Part shown: one piece after another, positions 8,059-17,409 of the stretch
Layout: every line of letters starts with the position of its first letter
Numbering within the stretch: position 1 is the stretch's first letter
Assembly: GCA_037015955.1 (NCBI GenBank)
Contig: CP143548.1
Span: 2,412,001 to 2,476,000 of the forward strand
DNA from: Lachnospiraceae bacterium JLR.KK008
GTDB lineage: Bacteria > Bacillota > Clostridia > Lachnospirales > Lachnospiraceae
Reading direction: 5' to 3'
DNA: 64,000 nt
Program-made: the position numbers and the translations under genes
Notes under the pieces: generated by a model
Seen by the model: the letters and a program-made list of their open reading frames with translations, nothing else
The model's database searches: none
What the model was told of the DNA's origin: nothing

Positions 8059-8775
8059 TCATTTGGCAAGTCCGCGCATTCGCAGCAGAATCCTCTTTTC
8101 CAGGCGACTGACCTGCACCTGACTGATACCGAGCTGTCTGGCTACCTCCACCTGCGTCTTGTCTTCAAAGTAACGCAGCCCGATCAGTCTCTTTTCATCC
8201 TCCGTCAGCTCGGAGAACAACTGCTCCAATAACATATGATTCAGCACCCGTTCGTTCTCATCTTTGCCCGACGGCAGCCTGTCCACCATATAGATCTCGT
8301 TGCCGTCGCTCTGATAGACCGACTTATAGATCGACTCCACTTCCACGTTTGCCTCCATCGCCATCACAATATCCTCCGTGGAAATACCTGTGATCTCACT
8401 GATCTCCAGCAATGTGGCTTCTCTCCCAAGCTGTTTCGATACCTGTTCCGATGCCTGTCTGATCTTAAACCCGTTTTCCTTCAGCGTGCGGGACACCTTT
8501 ACCATACCATCGTCCCGGAGAAAGCGCTTGATTTCTCCGGCAATCATCGGCACCGCGTAAGTGGAAAACTTTACATCATAAGAGAGGTCGAACTTGTCGA
8601 TCGCTTTCATCAGTCCAATGCTGCCGATCTGAAACAGGTCCTCCGCGTCGTAACCTCTGCCGAGAAACCGCTTGACGATATGGTGTACCAATCCCAGATT
8701 TTTCTCTACCAGTACTTCTCTCGCTTCTCTGTCTCCGGCCTGTGCCTGTGTCAGCAGTACTGTAGTCTCTTCCAT
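8059..8775 (-). CDS. sigF: RNA polymerase sigma factor SigF
   Basis: 238 aa with sigma-70 region 2 (EDLFQIGSIGLMKAIDKFD, core binding and -10 recognition), region 3 and region 4 (VARQLGISQVQVSRLEKRIL helix-turn-helix). Gene order spoIIAA-spoIIAB-sigF identifies it as the first forespore-specific sigma factor. It starts three bases after the spoIIAB stop. SigF is held inactive by SpoIIAB and freed by unphosphorylated SpoIIAA in the small compartment after asymmetric division. It then activates sigma-G and, in part, spoVA-type genes. Confidence 0.96.
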   Translation of the reverse strand: MEETTVLLTQAQAGDREAREVLVEKNLGLVHHIVKRFLGRGYDAEDLFQIGSIGLMKAIDKFDLSYDVKFSTYAVPMIAGEIKRFLRDDGMVKVSRTLKENGFKIRQASEQVSKQLGREATLLEISEITGISTEDIVMAMEANVEVESIYKSVYQSDGNEIYMVDRLPSGKDENERVLNHMLLEQLFSELTEDEKRLIGLRYFEDKTQVEVARQLGISQVQVSRLEKRILLRMRGLAK

Positions 8776-8778
8776 AGG

Positions 8779-9222
8779 CTATTCCCCGTCCTGCTCATAA
8801 GGTTTTCCCGGAATCTGTTTCTCCATGATGACAAGCGTTCCCTCTCCCGGTGTGGATTCCACTTTCAACTCATCCATAAAGGCTTCCATGAAGGAAAATC
8901 CCATACCGGAGCGATCCATCTCCGGCTTTGTCGTGTAAAGAGGCTCCATTGCTTTCTCTACATTCTCAATTCCCTTCCCCTTATCCTGCACTTCAATATG
9001 TAATCGATCATCCCGCAGAATGCAGTGCAGCGTCACCTTGCCTTTGCCGCCCTCGTACCCGTGAATGATCGCATTCGTCACCGCCTCGGAGACCGCCGTC
9101 TTTACATCTGCGATCTCCTCCATCGTGGGGTTGAGCGCAGTGATCAATGAGGCCACCGCCACTCTGGCAAAGGCTTCGTTCTCAGAGATCGCGTCAAATT
9201 CCAATTTCACTTCGTTATTCAT
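8779..9222 (-). CDS. spoIIAB: Anti-sigma F factor / SpoIIAA kinase
   Basis: About 147 aa with the GHKL ATPase core: N box TAVSEAVTNAIIHGYEG, G1 box VQDKGKGI and the GMGFSFMEAF G2 region. SpoIIAB binds SigF and phosphorylates SpoIIAA on serine. The ATG at 9222 has AGGAGG six bases before it, so the six-codon TTG extension is rejected. It starts eleven bases after spoIIAA. Confidence 0.96.
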   Translation of the reverse strand: MNNEVKLEFDAISENEAFARVAVASLITALNPTMEEIADVKTAVSEAVTNAIIHGYEGGKGKVTLHCILRDDRLHIEVQDKGKGIENVEKAMEPLYTTKPEMDRSGMGFSFMEAFMDELKVESTPGEGTLVIMEKQIPGKPYEQDGE

Positions 9223-9232
9223 CCGTATCCTC

Positions 9233-9541
9233 CTACTCAATCACATTCAGGACCTTTTTCAGGCCTGACAACTGTATGATCCGACTGATCTGCCTGTCCG
9301 CATTGACTGCGTAAACTTTGCCGCCAAAACAGGAAATCTTTTTATAGCGTCCTACAACAACACCCACACCGGAACTGTCCATAAACCGGGTATCTTCGAA
9401 ATCAAAGACAATATGCTTGACCGGCTTTCCCATAATGTACTGGTCTGCCTTTTCACTCAGGGCCGCCGCCTGATGATGATCGATCTCTTCCGGCATCCGT
9501 ATCATCAGATAATCTTCGATCATATGAAATCTCTCTTCCAT
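9233..9541 (-). CDS. spoIIAA: Anti-anti-sigma F factor
   Basis: 102 aa STAS-domain protein. The phosphorylatable serine lies in MDSSGVGVVVGRYK, and the N-terminal IRMPEEIDHHQ block is typical of SpoIIAA. In its unphosphorylated form it displaces SigF from SpoIIAB. Two ATGs are possible, 9550 and 9541. AAGGAG is ten bases before 9541 and only one base before 9550, so 9541 is preferred. It is the first gene of the spoIIA operon. Confidence 0.94.
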   Translation of the reverse strand: MEERFHMIEDYLMIRMPEEIDHHQAAALSEKADQYIMGKPVKHIVFDFEDTRFMDSSGVGVVVGRYKKISCFGGKVYAVNADRQISRIIQLSGLKKVLNVIE

Positions 9542-9591
9542 ATCTGCCATACTCCTTCCCTCTGTATTGTCACTCGATGTCCTATAGCGCC

Positions 9592-9625
9592 AAAAAAGAC
9601 ACGGCCCCCTGACAAGGGTCATGTC
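9592..9625 (-). terminator. Intrinsic terminator between the TPR gene and spoIIAA
   Basis: On the minus strand GACATGACCCTT and AGGGGGCCGTGTC pair around a short loop and are followed by six T residues. It lies just beyond the TPR gene at 9654 and isolates the spoIIA operon from it. Confidence 0.75.
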
Positions 9626-9653
9626 TTCTTTCGTTTTTTATCCGTCTCCGGTC

Positions 9654-11081
9654 TTATCCTGCATTTAATTCATTTAAATAATTACGCGACTTTCTGGCTT
9701 TTTCCGTACCCGGAAACTTCTCTACCACAAATGTATAAGTCTCAATCGCCTCGTCATTGTCCCCGTTCTGGCGGTAAGCATTGCCCAGATTATAGAGGAC
9801 GTCTCCGTTTTCCGGGTCAAATTCCGCCGCTTTCAGGAAATCCCTGATCGCTTCCTCATACATTTCTTTCTGGTAGGAATCCATCGCTGATTTATAATAG
9901 GATTCGGCGATGGATGGTCCTGCCTGGGTGATGAGTATCCGGTACAGAGACTGGAAGTTCTCAGATTCCACCTGGGAAGCCGCCTCTGTGTCGATCATCT
10001 CCAATGCCTCGCCGACTTTCTCAATGTCATTTGGGCTGTCCATATAGATACGAACCGCACGCAGCAGCCCGTCTACAACATCCATCGTTCCGTCATTGCC
10101 GACATAATTTTCAAGATCCTGCTTCAGTCTCTCGTTTTCTTCCGTCAGTTGCTGCGCCTGCTGCTGCATTTCCTCGATCGTACTTGTCTTTTTATCCAGT
10201 TGTTCGCTGACTGTCCGCAGCTCGTTCTGGGCCGCAGTGTTCGAGGAATTTATCCGCGCCGGCAAGATCAGAAAGCAGGCCACGGCCACCCCGATGGCAA
10301 TCCCGATACCGATGTTCAGTACCGTCGAGACACTTTTGTTATCCCTGTTGTTGAGCGGTTGAATGATCGTCTCATTGCCGCTCTGATACATGACCACATC
10401 ATCCGGAATATTTTTGTTCTTTTTCTTTGTTCCTGACTTCGCTCCTATTTTCGGATTGTCGGACATGCCCAGCATGGCATCCACTTCTTTGCTGTACCGC
10501 CGGGTCGTCGTGTTGCCGACATCGATCCGGCTGCACTTGTCTAATTCCCGTTTTGCCTTCTCCCACTCTTCTTCTCTCATATATAAAAGTGCCAGAAGCT
10601 GATGCGCTCTGACAAATTTGGGATTTAACGACAACACCTTTTTTAACTGTATGACTGCCAGATCAAGACTGTCCTGCTGGCAGTATCCGAGCGCCAGATT
10701 ATACTTCTTGATCGTCTGGTTGATCGTCTCCAGACGGCTGGGATTTTCCTGGATCATATCAATATAGTCGTCTGCGATATTTTTCTTGGCACGCAGATTT
10801 TTACTGATCACCCATTCGCTTAATCCCTTGACGACTTCCCCCATCTCAAAATATACAAGTCCAAGAAGATTTCTGGCTTCCACATTGTTCTTATTAAATT
10901 TTAAACTTTGACGCAAACTGGTAACCGCACCGGACAGGTCCCGCACACTTGCTTTCTCTAATCCTTCATTATAGAAAAAATTAGATGTATAAATGATCTT
11001 CTTGTAAAGAGCCACATCTGCCCCGCAGCCCGTACAGAAATCTTTTTCCGATAACCGGCAACCGCAATTATAACAGATCAT
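9654..11081 (-). CDS. Zinc-ribbon and TPR-repeat membrane protein
   Basis: 475 aa. The N-terminus is a zinc ribbon (CYNCGCRLSEKDFCTGCG, two CxxC pairs). It is followed by TPR-like repeats at about 45-190, a basic linker, one membrane helix near 255-275 (IGIGIAIGVAVACFLILPA), a coiled coil (QLDKKTSTIEEMQQQAQQL region) and further TPR units near the C-terminus (EAIRDFLKAAEFDPENGDVLYNLGNAYRQNGD). The layout suggests a membrane-anchored scaffold with TPRs on both sides of the membrane. The family is common in Lachnospiraceae but has no known role that I can name. It probably sits downstream of folC and the small gene. Confidence 0.85.
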   Translation of the reverse strand: MICYNCGCRLSEKDFCTGCGADVALYKKIIYTSNFFYNEGLEKASVRDLSGAVTSLRQSLKFNKNNVEARNLLGLVYFEMGEVVKGLSEWVISKNLRAKKNIADDYIDMIQENPSRLETINQTIKKYNLALGYCQQDSLDLAVIQLKKVLSLNPKFVRAHQLLALLYMREEEWEKAKRELDKCSRIDVGNTTTRRYSKEVDAMLGMSDNPKIGAKSGTKKKNKNIPDDVVMYQSGNETIIQPLNNRDNKSVSTVLNIGIGIAIGVAVACFLILPARINSSNTAAQNELRTVSEQLDKKTSTIEEMQQQAQQLTEENERLKQDLENYVGNDGTMDVVDGLLRAVRIYMDSPNDIEKVGEALEMIDTEAASQVESENFQSLYRILITQAGPSIAESYYKSAMDSYQKEMYEEAIRDFLKAAEFDPENGDVLYNLGNAYRQNGDNDEAIETYTFVVEKFPGTEKARKSRNYLNELNAG

Positions 11082-11103
11082 GCAGTACCTCTATTCTCTA
11101 TAT

Positions 11104-11247
11104 TCAGTCTTCTTCTTTTACTTCTTTCATCATTCCCACCAGGACGTCCGCTACATCTGTGACATCCTGATTATAAATAGCGTCGACCGCATCCTCTATC
11201 TCCAGACTGGGATGGAATTTCTTTAATTCTTCCTCAAAATCGATCAT
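11104..11247 (-). CDS. Small acidic protein overlapping folC
   Basis: A 47-aa ORF (MIDFEEELKKFHPSLEIED... VLVGMMKEVKEED). It is acidic and helical, with its ATG inside the last codons of folC (14-base overlap), so translation is probably coupled. The pattern E/D-rich N-terminus, NQDVTDVADVLVGMM amphipathic helix and charged end looks like a genuine product rather than noise. I do not recognise the family. It may be an accessory or regulatory peptide of the folC/TPR unit. Confidence 0.6.
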   Translation of the reverse strand: MIDFEEELKKFHPSLEIEDAVDAIYNQDVTDVADVLVGMMKEVKEED

Positions 11248-12547
11248 TCTGTTCCCTCTTTTTAACAGCTTCCTTTATCTCTCCAGCCAGATAAAGAGAA
11301 CCTGCAATATATGCTCTGTCTTCCGGCCGCTTTCTGTCAAGCAGCTCTTCCAGTGCACGGTCCGCCTCCGGATATACAGTGACGTGCTCTGCTCCCGCAG
11401 CCCGAAATGCCTGCGACAAAACCTCAGCGGTAAGACCCCTTACATTCCTGATCTCTGTCACAAAAACCTGATCAAACAGCCTGCCGGCTGTCAACAGCCC
11501 GATCATCTGACGATACTGCTTATCCTCTACGGCGGAAAACAGCAGAAAACGTTCCCCGGTACAACCATCCCGGCCGACAGCATCAAGCAATCCACAAATA
11601 CCATCTATATTATGCGCACCGTCAAGATACACACCTGCGCAGATCTCTTCCATCCTGCCTTCCCACCGCATTTCGCGCATTCCTTCCGTGAGCGCCTCCG
11701 AACTGACCGGAAGCCGGTCCGAAAGAACGTCGAGCGCACGCAGCGCCAACACAGCGTTCTCCACCTGATAAGGTGCACAGGTGGCAAGCAGACACCTAAT
11801 ATATCCATAATAACGAGTATCAAAAGAAAAATCAATGAAATTTTTACGAAACTCCAAATTTCGTACGTCCCGTTTCGACACCGAAAACGCAGGACAGTCA
11901 AGCATTTCCGCCTTCTGTCTGATCACTTCGGAGGCCTCCTGCCTGTGATCCGCATAGACGACAGGCACCCCTTTTCGCAGGATACCGGCTTTTTCCCCTG
12001 CAATTTCAGCGATCGTACCTCCGAGATATTCCATATGATCAAGGCCAATCTCTGTGATGATACAGACATCTTTTCTGTCGACACAATTTGTCGCATCCAG
12101 CCGTCCCCCGAGCCCTGTCTCCAGCAGAATGACCTGCACATTTTCTTCCTCAAAACAGAGCATCGCCATAAAAAACAACATCTCAAAGAAGGTGGGACGA
12201 TAATCGTCCTTCCCGGGAATTCCCTGCTCTAATTTATTTTTTACAAGTTCAAAGTATTTTATAAAATCTTTTTCGCTGACAGGCTCGCCGCTGATCCGCA
12301 CCCGCTCCCGCATCGTCGTCAGATGCGGTGAGGTAAACATCCCTGTCCGGTACCCGGCTCTTCGCAGGACGGATGACAAATAGGCACAAACGGAACCTTT
12401 ACCGTTTGTGCCTGCAATATGAATCACAGTTTTTTCTCTGCCGGGATCTCCCAGACAATGTAAAAATGCCTTTGTATCCTCCAAAGTATTTTTTTTTGCA
12501 AATCTCGGAACTGTCAAAAGATACGACTCTGCTTCCTCATAGACCAT
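11234..12547 (-). CDS. folC: Bifunctional folylpolyglutamate / dihydrofolate synthase
   Basis: 437 aa Mur-ligase-like enzyme. The ATP-binding loop HIAGTNGKGSVCAYL, the ETGLGGRLDATN Mg/substrate segment, the ITEIGLDHMEYLG block and the DGAHN motif (LDGAHNIDG) are all present. FolC adds glutamate residues to folates using ATP, and in many bacteria also makes dihydrofolate from dihydropteroate. Length is normal. Its 3' end overlaps a small acidic ORF, and upstream, 18 bases away, is the fapA-like gene. Confidence 0.95.
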   Translation of the reverse strand: MVYEEAESYLLTVPRFAKKNTLEDTKAFLHCLGDPGREKTVIHIAGTNGKGSVCAYLSSVLRRAGYRTGMFTSPHLTTMRERVRISGEPVSEKDFIKYFELVKNKLEQGIPGKDDYRPTFFEMLFFMAMLCFEEENVQVILLETGLGGRLDATNCVDRKDVCIITEIGLDHMEYLGGTIAEIAGEKAGILRKGVPVVYADHRQEASEVIRQKAEMLDCPAFSVSKRDVRNLEFRKNFIDFSFDTRYYGYIRCLLATCAPYQVENAVLALRALDVLSDRLPVSSEALTEGMREMRWEGRMEEICAGVYLDGAHNIDGICGLLDAVGRDGCTGERFLLFSAVEDKQYRQMIGLLTAGRLFDQVFVTEIRNVRGLTAEVLSQAFRAAGAEHVTVYPEADRALEELLDRKRPEDRAYIAGSLYLAGEIKEAVKKREQNDRF

Positions 12548-12565
12548 ATCTGCTATCCCGCCATG

Positions 12566-14011
12566 TTAAGCCTGAAAAGGCTCTGTCACGATCTCGCCGC
12601 CTCTGCACCGGTATGTCACATATTGTGTCGAACCTGCGCAGGTTTTACTGTAACCGTCTATGCAGATAATGACACCTTTGTTCGTGACACCTTCCGCATT
12701 GACTGTGGCGCCTCTTCCTTTCTCCATCCGCTCCTGGCACTGTTCGATCTCATCCTTGATCCCGTCCAGCTGTTTGAAATATTCATCCTTTTTGCCATTG
12801 AGAATCAGAAGACTTCCTCTGTCCGTCTCTCCCTGAAACTGCTTCTGCTTGATCAGATATTCCATCCGCTCCAGAATATCGCGCAGTTTCCCGCTGATCT
12901 CTTTCTGCTTCTCCGTCAGCTTCACATGTTTCTCATAGATTTCCTTTTCGAAACCGGCGCATACGATCGTCTTAACTTCCACCGTATTTCCCAGATTAAA
13001 TGCCGTGACGCCCTGCAGGGCGGACACCTTGCCGCCGATGATACTGCCTCTTTTGCCTCGTACTATGACCTGACTGCCTGCTGACACGTTAGCATTCAGA
13101 ATATAATTTGCCTCAATATTGACTTCCGCGTTGACTTCACACTGCTCAATGAAATTGGCAAACACATTACCTCTTGCCCGCACCCGTCCCTTCATATTTC
13201 CCTGAACGCCGCGCTTGAGCACAATATCGCCGCCGGCAAAAAGCTCTGCACATTCCACCGTGCCCTCGATAACCAGATTACGTCCCGCACGGATCAGCAC
13301 GCCCGTGCTTACATTGCCGTTGATAACCACATCCCCGAAAAATTCGATCCGCCCTGTGCTCAGATCGACATCTCCCTGCACTTCATGCACCGTGCGGATA
13401 TCGATGTTACCGGCCTTGATTTCCACCTTTCCGGCCACTTTGGCAAAATACAGATTACCCCGGCGTTCCACGCTTCTGCCGCGCAGAGGCTGCAGTTCCC
13501 TTACGGGATTGCTCTTCAATATCATACCATCCACCGTAAAGCCGTCCTCTCCGCCCACAGCCTCATGATATTCTGCGAGCTTGCCGCCCACCTGCACACT
13601 CTGCAATACGTTCACACTGCCATAGTCAACGGAACCATCCTCCATGATCTTCGGCGCTCCGCTAAGATTTTCCGTGTCAAACAAATATTCGTAATAGCCG
13701 TCGCTGCCTTCCACGACCGCTTTGCCTTCTGCTACCAGTATCTCACGCTGATACACACCTTTTTTAGACATAGCAACAAGACGTGGCATCAGATAACCTG
13801 TTGTCACCCCGTCCTCTTTCAGCATATCCAAGAGCGCGTCTACGTCGTATTTCTCCGTATCGCCGGAAGGCTCCGACAGATACAGCCATGCCTTCATTCT
13901 GTCATCAGACACACGTACATATGACTTCTCCTGAACCTTGCTGCCATGTAAGAATCTTTTTCTCAGTTCACCCATCTGCTCACGGGTTAGTGTTAAAATC
14001 TCTTCAGCCAT
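12566..14011 (-). CDS. FapA-family (DUF342) protein
   Basis: 481 aa. The central region (about 160-340) is a series of short beta repeats with GDV/GNV turns (IRTVHEVQGDVDLSTGRIEFFGDVVINGNV, broken here only by sequence order), as in DUF342/FapA beta-helix proteins. A coiled-coil segment (about 355-420) and a small C-terminal beta domain follow. FapA-family proteins are reported near flagellar or cell-envelope genes; no such neighbours occur here, so the role is open. It lies between valS and folC on the same strand. Confidence 0.82.
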   Translation of the reverse strand: MAEEILTLTREQMGELRKRFLHGSKVQEKSYVRVSDDRMKAWLYLSEPSGDTEKYDVDALLDMLKEDGVTTGYLMPRLVAMSKKGVYQREILVAEGKAVVEGSDGYYEYLFDTENLSGAPKIMEDGSVDYGSVNVLQSVQVGGKLAEYHEAVGGEDGFTVDGMILKSNPVRELQPLRGRSVERRGNLYFAKVAGKVEIKAGNIDIRTVHEVQGDVDLSTGRIEFFGDVVINGNVSTGVLIRAGRNLVIEGTVECAELFAGGDIVLKRGVQGNMKGRVRARGNVFANFIEQCEVNAEVNIEANYILNANVSAGSQVIVRGKRGSIIGGKVSALQGVTAFNLGNTVEVKTIVCAGFEKEIYEKHVKLTEKQKEISGKLRDILERMEYLIKQKQFQGETDRGSLLILNGKKDEYFKQLDGIKDEIEQCQERMEKGRGATVNAEGVTNKGVIICIDGYSKTCAGSTQYVTYRCRGGEIVTEPFQA

Positions 14012-14039
14012 GAAATCATACCTCTGTAACTAGTATCTC

Positions 14040-16706
14040 TTATTTTTGCAAATGTTGCAAGCGATTTTGCACTTGTTCCATCATTTGAACATACTTTTTT
14101 TGTTTTTCCCGCTCGTCCTCGATTTTGGCCGCCGGCGCTTTGGAAAGAAACCTTTCGTTGGACAGCATACCGTCGCAGCGGGCGATCTCGCCTGCAAGTC
14201 TCTTCCGCTCTTTTTCCAGGCGGGCGATCTCCTGTCCAATGTCTACCAGCTCTGCAAACGGAATATAGATCGACGCCTCCGCGATCACAACAGACACCGC
14301 GTCGTCTCCGATCTCCGCCGTCTTTTCCTCCAGAACCACCACCTCGGAAGCACAGGCCAGCGAAGCAAAAAACAGATTGCCCTCCGTAAAGATCTGTCTG
14401 ATCTCCTCTTTCGGACTGATGACATACACTTTGGCCTTTCTGCCCGGCGCTACGTTCATCTGTGTGCGCGCGTTGCGGATACCCCGGACAGCCTCTTTGA
14501 TCGTCTCAATCTCTCTCTCTTCTTTGACAAAGCTCCATTCATCCTTATATGCAGGCCAGGAAGAAATCATGATAGATTCCTCTTCATCCTGAAGACTGCA
14601 GAAAATCTCTTCCGTGACAAACGGCATATAGGGGTGCAGCAGCTTGAGCGCCTGCAGCAGCACAGTCTGCAGCGTCCACAGCGCCGCGCGCTGACTGCCT
14701 GTGTCTTCGCTGTTGTACAATCTTGGTTTCACCATCTCAATGTACCAGTCGCAGAATTCATCCCAGATAAAATCATATACTTTCTGCACTGCAATGCCAA
14801 GCTCGAAGTGCTCCATATTTTCGGTCGCTTCTCTGATCAGCGTGTTGAGTCTGGATAAGATCCATTTGTCAACCGGCTCCAGTGTCTCCGGCTGCTCTTT
14901 GCCAATGCACTTGCCTTCCATATTCATCATAATAAAACGCGCGGCATTCCAGACTTTGTTGGCAAAGTTTCGGTTGGCCTCCACTCTTTCATAGTAGAAA
15001 CGCATATCATTGCCCGGCGCGTTGCCTGTGATCAATGTCAGACGCAGCGCATCCGCACCATACTGATCGATCACTTCCAGCGGATCGATTCCGTTTCCGA
15101 GAGACTTGGACATCTTGCGCCCCTGGGAATCTCTCACAAGGCCATGGAATAACACGGTCTTAAACGGCCGCTCTCCCATCTGTTCATAGCCGGAAAAAAT
15201 CATACGGATGACCCAGAAAAAGATAATATCATATCCGGTCACAAGCACATCCGTCGGATAAAAATATTTCAGATCTTCCGTCTGCTCCGGCCATCCAAGC
15301 GTGGAGAACGGCCACAGAGCCGAGGAAAACCACGTGTCCAGCGTATCAGGGTCCTGTGTAAAGTGCGCGGCTCCACACTGCGGACATGCGGACGGCACCT
15401 CTTTCGCCACCACGATATGGCCGCATTCGTCGCAATAATACGCAGGAATCCGATGGCCCCACCAGAGCTGTCTGGAGATACACCAGTCACGGATATTGTC
15501 CGTCCAGTTGAAATAGAGCTTTTCCATGCGCTCCGGCACCAGTTTGACCTCCCCCCGCTTCACCGCTTCCACTGCCGGTTTGATCAGCTCGTCCATCTTC
15601 ACGAACCACTGCTTTTTCACCATCGGTTCGATTGTCGTGCCGCACCGGTCATGCGTTCCTACATTGTGCGTATAGTCTTCAATGCGCACAAGCAGTCCCA
15701 TCCCCTCAAGTTCTTTTACAATCTGCCTTCTCGCCTCATAGCGGTCAAGCCCCGCATATTTTCCGCCATTGTCATTGATGGTCGCATCATCGTGTAAAAT
15801 ATTGATCTCCGGAAGGTCATGTCTCCTGCCCACTTCAAAGTCATTGGGATCGTGCGCCGGGGTGATCTTCACCACACCCGTACCAAATTCCGTATCGACA
15901 TAAGAGTCAGCAACAATGGGAATCTCCCTTTCCACAATCGGAAGCAACACCTTCCTGCCAATCAGCTCTTTATATCTGTCATCCTCCGGGTTTACGGCAA
16001 CAGCCGTATCGCCAAGCATTGTCTCCGGACGGGTCGTGGCAAACTCCAGAAAATGAGTCCTGCTTACCGTACCGTCCTCCTCAATCAGCGGATATTTGAT
16101 ATGCCAGAGATGTCCCGCCTGCTCCTCGTACAACACTTCCGCATCGGAAATAGATGTATTGCACACCGGACACCAGTTGACGATCCGGCTGCCCTTATAG
16201 ATCCAGCCCTTCTCATGCATCTTGCAGAACACTTCGGTGACGGCCCGGTTGCAGCCCTCATCCATTGTGAACCGCTCTCTCTGCCAGTCACAGGAAGAAC
16301 CCAGCTTTTTGAGCTGACTGATAATCTTTCCGCCGTATTCCTGCTTCCATTCCCAGGCCCTCTTTAAAAATCCCTCTCTGCCAAGGTCCCGTTTATCGAT
16401 ACCCTCTTCCTTTAATTTCTCGATGATCTTCACTTCCGTGGCAATGCTGGCATGGTCCGTACCCGGCTGCCAGAGCGCATTATAGCCCTGCATCCGCTTG
16501 AAACGGATGAGAATGTCCTGCATCGTATCGTCAAGCGCATGTCCCATATGCAGCTGCCCGGTAATGTTTGGGGGCGGAATCACAATCGTAAACGGTGTTT
16601 TGGTGTGATCGACCTCGACATGAAAATAATTGTGGTCCATCCACTTCTGATACAGTCTATCTTCGATCCCTTTCGGGTCATACGTCTTTGCAAGCTCTTT
16701 GCTCAT
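14040..16706 (-). CDS. valS: Valyl-tRNA synthetase
   Basis: 888 aa class I aminoacyl-tRNA synthetase. HIGH motif in PPPNITGQLHMGHALDD; KMSKS motif in GRKMSKSLGNG. It contains the editing domain with the ATTRPETMLGDTAVAV signature, an anticodon-binding helical domain and a C-terminal coiled-coil arm (IARLEKERKRLAGEIARCD) characteristic of ValRS. It charges tRNA-Val and edits misactivated threonine. The gene is preceded by a T-box leader, so its transcription should respond to uncharged tRNA-Val. Confidence 0.97.
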   Translation of the reverse strand: MSKELAKTYDPKGIEDRLYQKWMDHNYFHVEVDHTKTPFTIVIPPPNITGQLHMGHALDDTMQDILIRFKRMQGYNALWQPGTDHASIATEVKIIEKLKEEGIDKRDLGREGFLKRAWEWKQEYGGKIISQLKKLGSSCDWQRERFTMDEGCNRAVTEVFCKMHEKGWIYKGSRIVNWCPVCNTSISDAEVLYEEQAGHLWHIKYPLIEEDGTVSRTHFLEFATTRPETMLGDTAVAVNPEDDRYKELIGRKVLLPIVEREIPIVADSYVDTEFGTGVVKITPAHDPNDFEVGRRHDLPEINILHDDATINDNGGKYAGLDRYEARRQIVKELEGMGLLVRIEDYTHNVGTHDRCGTTIEPMVKKQWFVKMDELIKPAVEAVKRGEVKLVPERMEKLYFNWTDNIRDWCISRQLWWGHRIPAYYCDECGHIVVAKEVPSACPQCGAAHFTQDPDTLDTWFSSALWPFSTLGWPEQTEDLKYFYPTDVLVTGYDIIFFWVIRMIFSGYEQMGERPFKTVLFHGLVRDSQGRKMSKSLGNGIDPLEVIDQYGADALRLTLITGNAPGNDMRFYYERVEANRNFANKVWNAARFIMMNMEGKCIGKEQPETLEPVDKWILSRLNTLIREATENMEHFELGIAVQKVYDFIWDEFCDWYIEMVKPRLYNSEDTGSQRAALWTLQTVLLQALKLLHPYMPFVTEEIFCSLQDEEESIMISSWPAYKDEWSFVKEEREIETIKEAVRGIRNARTQMNVAPGRKAKVYVISPKEEIRQIFTEGNLFFASLACASEVVVLEEKTAEIGDDAVSVVIAEASIYIPFAELVDIGQEIARLEKERKRLAGEIARCDGMLSNERFLSKAPAAKIEDEREKQKKYVQMMEQVQNRLQHLQK

Positions 16707-16765
16707 GGAAAACCTCCTTCTGTTCCTCTTACGATTGCTGTTCCGGCGAAATAATCTTTCATGAC

Positions 16766-17020
16766 AAAAACGCCCTTTATCAACTCTCCATTGATAAAGG
16801 GCGAAAGTCTCGCGGTACCACCTTTTTTTGTTACTCTCAGTCCATTAACGGAGACGAAGCGTGAAGCCTTACTGCACACTGTTCAGGCTTCCGGTTCCAA
16901 AGCTACCTTCCACGACTCCTTCTTCAAGCCGCCTTTCAGCCGATGGGCCGCTCTCTCTGTCAAGGGTGGTCACGTACTCTTCTTTGTCATTACCTTTTCT
17001 GTATAAAACCATTTGCTTAA
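16766..17020 (-). promoter_or_regulatory. T-box riboswitch of valS
   Basis: Minus-strand leader with the T-box core AGGTGGTACCGCGAGAC at 16823-16807 region. It is followed by a terminator stem (CGCCCTTTATCAA paired with TTGATAAAGGGCG) and a T run at 16770-16766. Upstream features include AGTA, an AGAGAG element, and GCTGAAAG. A candidate specifier GTA (Val) lies in GAAGGTAGC near 16907-16899. The antiterminator would form when uncharged tRNA pairs with the T-box, allowing valS transcription. Confidence 0.93.
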
Positions 17021-17021
17021 A

Positions 17022-17050
17022 ATAATATCGGGGAAATCTCATTTTGTCAA
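17022..17050 (-). promoter_or_regulatory. Sigma-A promoter of the valS T-box
   Basis: Consensus TTGACA (17050-17045) and TATTAT (17027-17022) are separated by exactly 17 bases and lie just upstream of the T-box leader. Confidence 0.88.
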
Positions 17051-17084
17051 TATGCAATGTGTCCAAATCCACCCCGCCAGACGA

Positions 17085-17276
17085 TTACGGTATCGGCACA
17101 CTTTTCTGCACAGACAGTTCCTCCCGGGCATGTCTGCGGGACTCGATCTCCGTACGCAGGCGACTGTCTGCCTTTTCGATCATCTGACAGGCTGTTCTGG
17201 ACGCCCCAAGGCCCGACAGAACAAGACAGATCAGCAGCGACAATGGCAGTAACACGTACAACAGTTTCCTCTTCAT
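17085..17276 (-). CDS. Small single-pass membrane protein
   Basis: A 63-aa ORF: a basic start (MKRKLL), one hydrophobic segment (YVLLPLSLLICLVLSGLGA) and a charged helical tail (KADSRLRTEIESRRHAREEL). The ATG at 17276 has GAGGGG six bases upstream. It is divergent from the XRE regulator gene at 17410, and the palindromes between the two probably control both. Unknown family; a membrane-anchored peptide controlled by an adjacent XRE protein could be a toxin, stress peptide or sensor partner. Confidence 0.55.
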   Translation of the reverse strand: MKRKLLYVLLPLSLLICLVLSGLGASRTACQMIEKADSRLRTEIESRRHAREELSVQKSVPIP

Positions 17277-17314
17277 AGACATCCCCTCATTCTCTTTAGT
17301 AGATTTTCCAGACA

Positions 17315-17395
17315 AATATTGACATCTACTAAATGTCAATATTGTTGTCATTTTAGCATACCATAAAGAAAATGACAAGCAGTGAGTGTCAATAT
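17315..17395. promoter_or_regulatory. Overlapping operators between small membrane gene and XRE regulator
   Basis: A perfect 11-bp inverted repeat, AATATTGACAT (17315-17325) and ATGTCAATATT (17333-17343), is followed by a second, TTGTCATTTT (17345-17354) and AAAATGACAA (17369-17378). A third half site TGTCAATAT (17387-17395) abuts the ribosome site of the XRE gene. All share TGTCA/TGACA. The position between divergent genes suggests autoregulation by the XRE protein. Confidence 0.7.
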
Positions 17396-17409
17396 CAATG
17401 GAGGCCCGT

